Positions 1-7,763 of a DNA stretch of 64,000 nucleotides are shown one piece after another. The notes under the pieces are model-generated. The model did not search any database and was not told the origin of the DNA. It saw only the letters and a list, made by a program, of their open reading frames with translations. The DNA is from UMGS692 sp963653425 (GTDB lineage Bacteria > Bacillota > Clostridia > Christensenellales > CAG-314): NCBI GenBank assembly GCA_963653425.1, contig CAVJWC010000002.1:124001-188000 (forward strand), in the 5' to 3' direction. Position numbers and translations under genes: made by a program. How positions within the stretch are numbered: the stretch's first letter is position 1; each line of letters begins with the position of its first letter.

Positions 1-1818
1 GAAATGATGATAAATTCGGTTTACACGCACAGGGAAATATTCCTCAGAGAGCTTATAAGCAACGCTGCCGACGCAATAGACAAGCAGTATTACAAGTCGC
101 TTTCGGGCGGTGAATCGGGTATGAACCGCGGAGATTATTCCATAAGAATAAGCGTAGACAAGGAAAAAAGAACGCTTACCGTTTCCGATAACGGTTGCGG
201 AATGAACGCGGAAGAAATGGAAGCAAATCTCGGTACGATAGCTCACAGCGGAACCGACCTTTTCAGAAAGGGCAACGCAGACGCCGCAAGCGAAGTTATC
301 GGACAGTTCGGCGTAGGCTTTTATTCGGCTTTTATGGTAGCCAAGAAAGTAGAAGTGGTTTCTCATCCTTACGGAAGCGCAATGTCGTGGATATGGACGT
401 CGGAAGGCGTAGACGGTTATACGATAGAAGAAACGACGAGAGAAACCGCGGGTACGGACGTTATTCTTTATCTTAAAGACAACACCGAAGAAGAGAACTA
501 CGACGAATTCCTCGACACTTACGAGCTTAAAGCTCTCGTCAAGAAGTATTCCGACTACATCCGTTATCCTATTATAATGAACGTGGAAGTCTTCGAACCC
601 GATCCCGAAAAGAAGGGCGAAACGCAGAAGAAGTTCGAAGATCAGACGGTCAACAGTATGGTTCCTTTGTGGAAAAAGAAAAAATCCGAGCTTACGGACG
701 AAGAAACGGACAACTTCTACCGCGATAAGTTCCACGACTACGACAAGCCTTTGCTTACCATTCCCGTAAGCGTGGAAGGCGCGGTATCTTTCAACGCTCT
801 GTTGTTTATTCCTTCCCGCGCGCCCTACGATTTCTATTCGAAAGAGTACGAAAGAGGACTCGAACTTTACAGCAACGGCGTTCTTATTATGGAAAAGTGC
901 GCCGAACTTATCCCCGAATACTTTGCTTTCGTAAGAGGCGTGGTGGATTCTTCCGACCTGAGTCTTAACCTTTCGAGAGAAACTCTTCAACACAACCGTC
1001 AGCTCAAGATTATCGCGAACGCCATAGAAAAGAAGATAAAATCCGCTCTTTTGGACCTTATGAAAGAAGATACGGGCAAGTACGAACAGTTCTTCGGCGT
1101 TTTCGGAACTCAGCTTAAATACGGCATTTATACCTCTTTCGGCGCGGACAAAGACAAGATAGAAGATTTGCTTTTCTATCGTCTTGCGGATAACGGCGAC
1201 TACACCGGCCTTAACGATTACGTCGAAAATATGAAAGAAGGACAGGACGCTATATATTACGCCTGCGGACAGAGCCTCGAAGGAATAAAGGCAATGCCTC
1301 AGATGGAATTCGTTGCCGAAAAGGGTTACGAAGTTCTCGCAATGACCGAAAACGTGGACGAATTCGTAGTTAAGCTTCTCGATAAGTACAAAGATAAACC
1401 TTTTAAGTCGCTTTCGGGCTTCACGGGCGAAGAAAAATCCGAACAGCTCGATAAGCTTCAGGAAGACGCCATCGCTTTCGTTAAAAATACTCTTGGCGAC
1501 AAGGTAAGCGACGTAAAAGCCACCGCCAGACTTAAAAATCATCCCGTATGTTTCGTCGAAGCAGGCGAACTTTCCATAGAAATGGAAAAGATTCTCAACA
1601 GTATGCCCAACGCTCAGACGGTCAACGCCAAAAAGGTTCTCGAAATCAACGTAAATCACCCGATTTTCAGGAAAATTACCGAGCTTTTCGAAAGCGACAA
1701 AGATTCGCTTAAAAAGCTGTCGGAAGTCCTTTACGGCGAAGCTCGTCTTATCGCGGGACTCGAACTGGATAATCCCGCCGAGTTTTCTCAGAGCGTATGC
1801 GAACTGCTCGCTAAATAA
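1..1818 (+). CDS. htpG: Chaperone HtpG (Hsp90 family), 5' end cut by the window
   Basis: ATP-dependent cytosolic Hsp90-type chaperone. The reading frame is open from base 1. Family members normally have roughly 20 residues before the LMINSxYTH motif seen here at the first codons, so the true start lies just outside the window. Counting from the ATG at base 4, the GHKL ATPase motifs are ELISNAADA (16-24), DNGCGM (62-67), GTIAHSGT (77-84) and GQFGVGFYSAF (100-110). The middle domain follows with the catalytic-loop region NLSRETLQHNR, then the C-terminal dimerisation domain. The total of about 604 visible residues plus the missing start matches the usual 620-640. A rho-independent terminator follows about 100 bases downstream. 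Identification is very secure. Confidence 0.97.
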   Translation, partial: EMMINSVYTHREIFLRELISNAADAIDKQYYKSLSGGESGMNRGDYSIRISVDKEKRTLTVSDNGCGMNAEEMEANLGTIAHSGTDLFRKGNADAASEVIGQFGVGFYSAFMVAKKVEVVSHPYGSAMSWIWTSEGVDGYTIEETTRETAGTDVILYLKDNTEEENYDEFLDTYELKALVKKYSDYIRYPIIMNVEVFEPDPEKKGETQKKFEDQTVNSMVPLWKKKKSELTDEETDNFYRDKFHDYDKPLLTIPVSVEGAVSFNALLFIPSRAPYDFYSKEYERGLELYSNGVLIMEKCAELIPEYFAFVRGVVDSSDLSLNLSRETLQHNRQLKIIANAIEKKIKSALLDLMKEDTGKYEQFFGVFGTQLKYGIYTSFGADKDKIEDLLFYRLADNGDYTGLNDYVENMKEGQDAIYYACGQSLEGIKAMPQMEFVAEKGYEVLAMTENVDEFVVKLLDKYKDKPFKSLSGFTGEEKSEQLDKLQEDAIAFVKNTLGDKVSDVKATARLKNHPVCFVEAGELSIEMEKILNSMPNAQTVNAKKVLEINVNHPIFRKITELFESDKDSLKKLSEVLYGEARLIAGLELDNPAEFSQSVCELLAK

Positions 1819-1922
1819 AATGGAAAACGAAAAGTTTTGTAAGTTTGCCGTAAAGGAGTAAACCCCAAAACAAACGAAAACCGCAATAAATCGGCGTAAA
1901 CTTAAATTCGTTAAACGAAGAA

Positions 1923-1955
1923 AAACCGCAGGCAAAAACCTGCGGTTTCGTTTTT
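1923..1955 (+). terminator. Rho-independent terminator after htpG
   Basis: A 10-bp perfect stem (AAACCGCAGG paired with CCTGCGGTTT) with a six-base loop is followed by CG and five T. A similar stem (AAACCGCA/TGCGGTTT) recurs at 61.5 kb. Confidence 0.85.
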
Positions 1956-2064
1956 ACATATGTGTTTCGGTTGCCCGTTCCGATTACAACGGATAATCGT
2001 TTTTTAACGCCGTTCAGTTTCGGTTTGATTCGGGCTTAGCGGGCGTTTTCCCGATTTGACGCGT

Positions 2065-2523
2065 TCAGGCCAATTTAGAAAGGAGAGCGTCGAGTTCTTT
2101 CATAGAAGAAAGGAATTCGGTTTGTTGCTGTTCGTTAAAAATACGGGACAGCTGTTGCGAGTAAAAGTCCAGACGGATTTTACGGCAATGACGGGCGACG
2201 GAAACTCCCGACGAAGTGAGAGATATGTAAACCAATCTTCTGTTTGCGTCGTCGTGACGGCGCATAACGAGATTTGCTTCCACGAGAGAATCTATGGTCT
2301 TCGTAAGATTCTGCGGAGGAAGGGCAAGCATACGGGCAGCCTGAGACATACTCAGTTTCTTTTCTCTGTCCAACAGGTCGAGAATAAGAATCTGCGTCCA
2401 GGTGAAATCGTAGAACTTATTGATTTCGTGCTGAGTGGGGGAGATAACTCCTTTTGTGAAATAACACGCCCAATTCAGCCCCGTAACGTAATTTTTAGTG
2501 ATATTCTCAATTGTTTTTTCCAT
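2065..2523 (-). CDS. MarR family transcriptional regulator (downstream copy)
   Basis: 152-residue winged-helix regulator. The recognition region LSMSQAARMLALPPQNLTK and the wing with DDANRRLVYISLT are typical of MarR proteins, which bind DNA as dimers and often respond to small phenolic or stress signals. Its start overlaps the end of the preceding marR gene (2507-3001) by 17 bases, so the two are translationally coupled and transcribed from the promoter at 3026-3054. The two proteins are clearly different in sequence, so this is not a recent duplication. Targets cannot be read directly. No efflux pump or enzyme is co-transcribed, which is unusual for MarR genes. Confidence 0.88.
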   Translation of the reverse strand: MEKTIENITKNYVTGLNWACYFTKGVISPTQHEINKFYDFTWTQILILDLLDREKKLSMSQAARMLALPPQNLTKTIDSLVEANLVMRRHDDANRRLVYISLTSSGVSVARHCRKIRLDFYSQQLSRIFNEQQQTEFLSSMKELDALLSKLA

Positions 2524-3001
2524 AGTCGGTTTTTACGTTGTCCGCAAGCTCCTTCATGTATTTCATATTGATTTCGAGAAGTTCGGCAAATCTGTCGAAT
2601 TCCTCGTCCGTGAGTTTTTCCGAGAAGGTCGTTCTGAGTTTTTCGTAAACGGCTTTGAGATAATCCTGAGTGATTGCGCGTCCTTTTTCCGAAGCCGCGA
2701 TAAAGAAGATTCTGTTGTCGTCGGGATCGCGGGTACGTTCCGCAAGTCCGTCTTCTACCAGTCGGTTTACGGGAAAGGTCATTCTCTGATTGGACGAACC
2801 GATATAATCCGCGAGCTGAGACATGGTCATTTTTTCGTTGAGCGTCAGAAGCACCATAATAATTTCCTTGACTCCGTTAAGGGAAGAGAACTCGTCGTCG
2901 TTGCCGTTTTTTCCGAAGCGCGGAGAAAGAAAATTATTATCCATATTTATAGGAATGTGTAAAAGCCAATCTATGAGATCGATAAGCGTTTCTTTTTTCA
3001 C
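2507..3001 (-). CDS. MarR family transcriptional regulator (upstream copy)
   Basis: 164-residue MarR-type regulator. It has the helix-turn-helix MTMSQLADYIGSSNQRMTFPV and the wing DPDDNRIFFIAAS. It is the first gene of a two-gene minus-strand operon and overlaps the second marR gene. Its promoter (TTGACA/TATAAT) lies at 3026-3054, and a long inverted repeat (3056-3096) sits just upstream between it and the divergent protease promoter, a plausible operator. A heterodimer or two-signal arrangement is possible but is inference only. Confidence 0.88.
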   Translation of the reverse strand: MKKETLIDLIDWLLHIPINMDNNFLSPRFGKNGNDDEFSSLNGVKEIIMVLLTLNEKMTMSQLADYIGSSNQRMTFPVNRLVEDGLAERTRDPDDNRIFFIAASEKGRAITQDYLKAVYEKLRTTFSEKLTDEEFDRFAELLEINMKYMKELADNVKTDYGKNN

Positions 3002-3025
3002 GGCGAAATCCCCCTTATACTTTTT

Positions 3026-3054
3026 ATTATATCAATTAAATTTCCGCTTGTCAA
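3026..3054 (-). promoter_or_regulatory. Sigma-A promoter of the marR pair
   Basis: Read on the minus strand, the -35 box is TTGACA (3054-3049) and the -10 box is TATAAT (3031-3026), with a 17-base spacer. Both match the consensus perfectly. Confidence 0.9.
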
Positions 3055-3055
3055 G

Positions 3056-3096
3056 TTTTGAAAGTATTTTTTAGAGAGTGACGTATACTTTCAAAA
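3056..3096. promoter_or_regulatory. Inverted repeat between divergent promoters, candidate MarR operator
   Basis: Arms TTTTGAAAGTAT (3056-3067) and ATACTTTCAAAA (3085-3096) are perfect 12-base complements separated by 17 bases. The site abuts the -35 box of the marR promoter and lies about 27 bases before the -35 box of the protease promoter. That position suits an operator controlling one or both. Confidence 0.55.
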
Positions 3097-3122
3097 AAAT
3101 GAAAAATTATGCGAAAAACGGG

Positions 3123-3151
3123 TTGACACGATTGATTTTTTGTAGTATTAT
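3123..3151 (+). promoter_or_regulatory. Promoter of the S8 protease gene
   Basis: TTGACA (3123-3128), 17-base spacer, TATTAT (3146-3151). The predicted transcript start near 3158 leaves a long untranslated leader of about 360 bases. Confidence 0.75.
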
Positions 3152-3157
3152 AATTAT

Positions 3158-3520
3158 ACAATTTAGAAATTTGAAATTTTATTTCACACTAATACACTTA
3201 AGTTTGACTTTGAGCAAAAAAGCTCGGAGCGACGAACCGCCGAAAATGCCTCAAAATCGGCTTGTAACAGGAAAAATGACTTGGCAATATGCCAAGATGT
3301 CCGAACCGTATGACGGCGGAATAAAAGGTCGGTTTTTTCGCGTTACGACAGACAAAACGGACTATAACGTACATAAAAAGCAAAGCATTACAGAGCGGAT
3401 TTGTACGAATGTAACTGCCTGTATAAAAAATCACAAAAGACTTAAAAATAAACCTTTTTTCACCATGATTTTTACGGCTCGCGACGAGCTGTACGAAAAT
3501 AAAAAAATTCGGAGGAAAAT
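3158..3520 (+). other. Long 5' leader of the S8 protease, function unknown
   Basis: About 360 bases lie between the promoter and the protease start codon. The leader contains a perfect small hairpin (CTTGGCA ATA TGCCAAG, about 3281-3297) and an ATGA overlap of an open frame with the start codon. That frame (3078-3524) encodes a Lys-rich translation with no recognised domain, its start lies upstream of the predicted transcript start, and it has no ribosome binding site. The leader is therefore better read as untranslated RNA. It matches no riboswitch class I can name. Confidence 0.4.
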
Positions 3521-6500
3521 ATGAAAAAGCAACTGTTAATCTGCATTTGTCTGGCTATGGTCATGCTTCTCTGCGTAGCGTGTTCCGCCGTTGGCGTTAA
3601 TCCCGTGCCGGGCAACAAGACGGTGAAAGCCGTTTCGACCGTTGAAGGCGTTCGGCTTGACGCGGACGGAGCGCAACTCTCTCTCGACTCGATAGCTGCC
3701 GAGGCAGGTATATCGGATACCGACGTAGTGTCCGTTATAGTGGAATTCGGCGGTAAGAGTCTTTACGAACAGTACCTTGACGACGGTAAATTCGGTTCTT
3801 TTGCCGCTTTCGCCTCGTCCGAAGAAGGTAAGGCTCTTCTCTGCGATATTACGAAAGTTCAGGACGAATTCGGCGCTGCCGCTTCCGCTCTCGGAATATC
3901 GATGGAGTACAAATACAGATACTCGACGCTTTCCACGGCTGTCGCTCTTAAAACCGAATACCGCAACGTTAAAAAGCTTCAGGAACTCGAAATGGTCAGG
4001 GATATTTCCTTCGACGTTCAGTACGCAGCTCCCGACGTTCAGGTAAGCGTTGAATCTCTCCTTTCCGAAACGGGCGTTTTCGCGAACAATACGGGTTACG
4101 ACGGAACGGGAAGACTTATAAGCGTTATCGACACCGGTCTTGACTGGAAGCACGAAGCCTTTACCGTTATGCCGGAAGTTTCCGTTCTTCAGTACAGCGA
4201 TATAGAAGCTCTCGCTCCCTATTTCTCCTTTAACGAAGAGGGCGAATATACGGCGGACGACCTTTACATAAACGGCAAAGTCGGCTTCGGTTTCGACTAT
4301 GCGGACATTGACACGGACGTTATTCCTTCCCCCATCGGCGTTTTGTACGTAGGTCTGTCTCACGGCACTCACGTTGCAGGTACCGCCGCGGGCAATGCCG
4401 AAAGCGGATTCAAAGGCGTTGCTTATAACGCACAGCTCGCCATAATGAAAGTATTCGGCGATTACGGCGGAGGCGGATACACTTCCGATATAGTAGCCGC
4501 GGCTTCCGACGCTATGCTTCTCGGCGCGGATACCATCAATATGTCGCTCGGCTCGGTTATGGGCTTTACCAAAGAAGAAAGTTCGAGCATGCTTTTCGTT
4601 AACGAAATCTACGGACTTATCGACAGAGCGGGCGTAAATATCGTTACTTCTGCCGGCAACAGCTACAACACCGGTCTCAGATCTTACACGGGCGCAAACT
4701 ACACCTGGAACCCCGAAATCGGTACGATAGGCGCTCCCGGTTCTTACGCTACCAGCTGGGCGGTTGCCAGCGTGGAAACTCAGAAAGTTCCGTATATGCT
4801 TTCGGGCGACGGACTTCAGGTCTTCATTTCCGAGGCTGCAAACGCGTCCTCTTACTATATGGATTTCTTCGGCGATTTCTACGCTAAAAATCCCGAAGGC
4901 ACTTACGAATACGTAGTCGTCCCGGGTAACGGCGAAGACGCCGATTACGAAGGTTTGGACCTTACGGGCAAAATCGCTCTCGTTCAGAGAGGCGGTACGA
5001 CCTTCACGGATAAGGCTATAAAAGCCCGCGACCACGGAGCAATCGCTATCGTCGTCCGTAACAATCAGCCCGGTTCGATAACCATGTCCATTACCGAAGA
5101 CGTAGGCATCGCTATCTGCTCGGTTTCCCAGACGGTAGGTATTCAGCTCGTCGAAGCTTCCGTCAAGACTTTCGAAATAAAGAAGTCCAACGGCGTAGGT
5201 CCGTATATGTCCGACTTCTCCTCCTGGGGAACTCTTGCCGACCTTACCATTAAACCCGAAATCTCAGGCTTCGGCGGAGACGTATACGCTCCCGTTCCTC
5301 AGAGCAGCGGAGTTCTTTACGAAAGCATGAGCGGTACCAGTATGGCTGCTCCCAACGTAACGGGCGTAACTACTATCGTAAGACAGTACATTAAAGAAAG
5401 ATACCCCTATTACACCGAAAAACAGGTTCAGAACCTTGCATATCAGCTCATTATGAGTACGGCTACCACCGTTCTCGACGAAGCAGGCAACCCCGCGTTC
5501 GTCCGTAAACAGGGCGCAGGTCTGGCTAACCTCGACAATGCCGTCAACACCAAGGCTTACCTCAGCGTTACCGGCAGTAACAGAACAAAACTCGAACTCG
5601 GTGACGATCCCGACGAAGCGGGCGTTTATACCCTTCGTTTCAACCTCGTCAATATATCCGAAGAAGCTCTTTCTTACGATATAGTCACCAAGACCTTTAC
5701 CGAATCGGTAGCGGCAAACGGTTACAACGTAGCTTATCTTGCTCATATGCTCGACGAAGGTAAGGTTGAGATCACCGCGAAGAACGCAAAACTCGACGGA
5801 ACTACGATTACCGTTGAAGGCGGAAACACCGCGGTTATAAAGATTAAGATTACCCTTTCCGAAGACGAAAAGGACTACATCAGATATTACTTCGAAAACG
5901 GTTATTACGTAGAAGGTTTCGTACAGTTCGCTTCCCGTAACGAAGACGAAATCGACCTCAGCATTCCGTGGCTGGCATTCTTCGGCGACTTCACGAAGGC
6001 TCCTATCTTTGAAAGCCTCTATTGGGAAGAAGATTCCGTTTACCACTTCGGCAGAGTTACTCCGTTACTTTCTTACGGCAAAAATCAGGCTATAGTTGCG
6101 GGTATTTACCCCTATAACCTTCCCGCAGGCGCCGAAGAAGTGGAATTCGACGAAGGCAACATCGCTATGTCGGCTTACAGCTATTCCACCAACGGTATTT
6201 ACAGCATCTACCTCTATTCTTTAAGAAACATCAAGCTTCTCGAGTACATCATCACCGACGACATTACGGGCGAAGTTCTCTGGGAAGGTTACGCACTGAA
6301 CGTCAGAAAGACTTTCTATTACACCAACACCGGAAAGGTGGTATTCGCTTATCACGGTCTCAGCCTTAATCCCGTAGAACTCGGTCTTTCCAACAACCAG
6401 ACCATTCGTATGACGGTAAGAGGAACGCTCGACTTCTGGCGCGAAGCTACAGAAGAATTCTCCTTCCCGATATTCGTTGACTTCGAAGATCCCATGCTCT

Positions 6501-7369
6501 GGGACGACGCCGAAACCAAGACCGTCGAAGAAAGAAAGATACTTTCCGTCAAGATTTACGACAACCACAGAATTCAGAATTATCAGCTCTTCACTTACGA
6601 TGCCGAAAACAACGCTATCGGTAGCCGTCTTACCTCCTATCCCGTTCCCATGTATACCTGGAATCAGGGCGAAAACAACGTAGTCGACATTGACGTGACC
6701 GATTATCTGGAAGCCGTCAAGGCAAGCGGAAACACCTACATATGCGTTTACTTCCAGGATTGGGCGCTTAACAGCGGAGCTTGGATATTCGACCTGTCGG
6801 AATTTATAGAACAGGAACCCGAACAGCCCGAACAACCCGAAGAGCCGGGTGAAGGCGAAGAGGGGGGCGACGCAAACGCTCTCAGAAACGTAGTCAACGC
6901 GCAGATTTATCCGCCCTACGATAAGGCAACCCCGACGGAAGACTTCGATATGAGCGAAGACGGAACCATCGTTTACGCTTATAAAGGCACCGCGGAAGAA
7001 GTGGTCGTTCCCGAAGGCGTTATCTTTATCGCGCCCGAAGCGTTCAAGGACAACAAAACCCTTAAGAGAGTCGTTCTTCCCACGACCATAAAAGCCATCG
7101 GCGACAAGGCGTTTTTCGGCGCGGAAGCTCTTACGGAAGTGGTGATTTTAAGCGATAAAGCTCCTCGTCTTTACGACCTTTACGATGCAAATTACGCTAA
7201 GCTCGGCTGGTTCTATCAGAACTTCGTGGGACATATCGATTACGTCGAAGGCTTGACGCTTGTCCACAAAGCCGACGCTTCCTTCGATTCTTTCCTTTGG
7301 AGTTATTATTTCACTAACCACAAAATTCTTCTCGAAGACGGCACCGTAAGCCCGGAAAATCCCGCTTAA
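3521..7369 (+). CDS. Cell-surface S8 (subtilisin-like) serine protease lipoprotein with PA insert and BspA-like repeat tail
   Basis: 1282 residues. A lipoprotein signal peptide (residues 1-20, lipobox LCVA before Cys21) anchors it outside the membrane. Residues about 65-170 resemble an inhibitor I9 propeptide. The S8 catalytic residues are visible: Asp204 (SVIDTG), His281 (SHGTHVAGT), Asn380 (TSAGN) and Ser607 (SGTSMAAP). Residues about 430-560 form a PA domain inserted between Asn and Ser, as in lactocepin/C5a-peptidase types. A long region of beta-sandwich type follows, then a Pro/Glu linker (about 1105-1125) and one or two BspA-type leucine-rich repeats (VVVPEGVIFIAPEAF). It has a strong ribosome binding site (GGAGG). 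Likely role is extracellular protein degradation for nutrition or host interaction. The substrate is unknown. Confidence 0.93.
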   Translation: MKKQLLICICLAMVMLLCVACSAVGVNPVPGNKTVKAVSTVEGVRLDADGAQLSLDSIAAEAGISDTDVVSVIVEFGGKSLYEQYLDDGKFGSFAAFASSEEGKALLCDITKVQDEFGAAASALGISMEYKYRYSTLSTAVALKTEYRNVKKLQELEMVRDISFDVQYAAPDVQVSVESLLSETGVFANNTGYDGTGRLISVIDTGLDWKHEAFTVMPEVSVLQYSDIEALAPYFSFNEEGEYTADDLYINGKVGFGFDYADIDTDVIPSPIGVLYVGLSHGTHVAGTAAGNAESGFKGVAYNAQLAIMKVFGDYGGGGYTSDIVAAASDAMLLGADTINMSLGSVMGFTKEESSSMLFVNEIYGLIDRAGVNIVTSAGNSYNTGLRSYTGANYTWNPEIGTIGAPGSYATSWAVASVETQKVPYMLSGDGLQVFISEAANASSYYMDFFGDFYAKNPEGTYEYVVVPGNGEDADYEGLDLTGKIALVQRGGTTFTDKAIKARDHGAIAIVVRNNQPGSITMSITEDVGIAICSVSQTVGIQLVEASVKTFEIKKSNGVGPYMSDFSSWGTLADLTIKPEISGFGGDVYAPVPQSSGVLYESMSGTSMAAPNVTGVTTIVRQYIKERYPYYTEKQVQNLAYQLIMSTATTVLDEAGNPAFVRKQGAGLANLDNAVNTKAYLSVTGSNRTKLELGDDPDEAGVYTLRFNLVNISEEALSYDIVTKTFTESVAANGYNVAYLAHMLDEGKVEITAKNAKLDGTTITVEGGNTAVIKIKITLSEDEKDYIRYYFENGYYVEGFVQFASRNEDEIDLSIPWLAFFGDFTKAPIFESLYWEEDSVYHFGRVTPLLSYGKNQAIVAGIYPYNLPAGAEEVEFDEGNIAMSAYSYSTNGIYSIYLYSLRNIKLLEYIITDDITGEVLWEGYALNVRKTFYYTNTGKVVFAYHGLSLNPVELGLSNNQTIRMTVRGTLDFWREATEEFSFPIFVDFEDPMLWDDAETKTVEERKILSVKIYDNHRIQNYQLFTYDAENNAIGSRLTSYPVPMYTWNQGENNVVDIDVTDYLEAVKASGNTYICVYFQDWALNSGAWIFDLSEFIEQEPEQPEQPEEPGEGEEGGDANALRNVVNAQIYPPYDKATPTEDFDMSEDGTIVYAYKGTAEEVVVPEGVIFIAPEAFKDNKTLKRVVLPTTIKAIGDKAFFGAEALTEVVILSDKAPRLYDLYDANYAKLGWFYQNFVGHIDYVEGLTLVHKADASFDSFLWSYYFTNHKILLEDGTVSPENPA

Positions 7370-7453
7370 AAGCTTAATCGAGAGGCAAACGCACAAATCC
7401 TATGTACAAAGGTTTGTAAAAACCTAAAGGCTTTGTACGGTTATAGTTTTCTA

Positions 7454-7490
7454 AAAAGAAAGGCTCCCCCAAAAGGAGCTTTTCTTTTTT
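7454..7490 (+). terminator. Terminator of the S8 protease gene
   Basis: GCTCC/GGAGC core stem extended by A-rich and T-rich flanks, ending in a CTTTTTT run. Confidence 0.7.
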
Positions 7491-7539
7491 CTTTTTTCTT
7501 TATAGGATCGTTTCCGCAAGGAAAACCGAATTTCTGCTT

Positions 7540-7690
7540 GAACCCGGACTTCTGCTTAAATCGGATTCTTGCCCGAATCGAAGAAACTTCAAATTTTACT
7601 TAAATCAAAGAAGTCCGAATTTACTTAACCTTGAAGTTTTGCTTAACCCCGAACTTCTGCTAAAATCCGAATCTTACTTAAACACGATAA
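7540..7690. repeat. Degenerate short intergenic repeats
   Basis: Words such as TTCTGCTTAAA, TTTTACTTAAA, TTTACTTAACC and CTTACTTAAAC recur with irregular spacing of roughly 15-25 bases, mixed with GAATT/GAAGT words. No coding capacity. Most of the 390-base gap between the protease and pepF is made of this. Confidence 0.6.
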
Positions 7691-7697
7691 ACCGTAT

Positions 7698-7734
7698 AAA
7701 AAAACGCGTACCCGAAGATACGCGTTTGTTTTTT
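7698..7734 (-). terminator. Terminator of pepF
   Basis: AAACGCGTA/TACGCGTTT stem (7702-7710, 7719-7727). On the minus strand it is followed by a T run. The plus strand also has TTTTTT after it, so it may work in both directions. Confidence 0.8.
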
Positions 7735-7763
7735 ATTGAGTCTGACGTTTGCTTTCGCGGAGA

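Noticed and set aside
3078..3524. A 148-residue plus-strand open frame overlapping the S8 protease start codon
   Set aside because: It begins upstream of the predicted transcription start, has no ribosome binding site, is Lys-rich without a recognisable domain, and its region is better explained as a long leader.
3536..5035. Long minus-strand open frames opposite the S8 protease gene
   Set aside because: The plus-strand frame has a signal peptide and full catalytic motifs; the opposite frames give Ser/Val/Arg-rich sequence without motifs, an effect of the codon usage.
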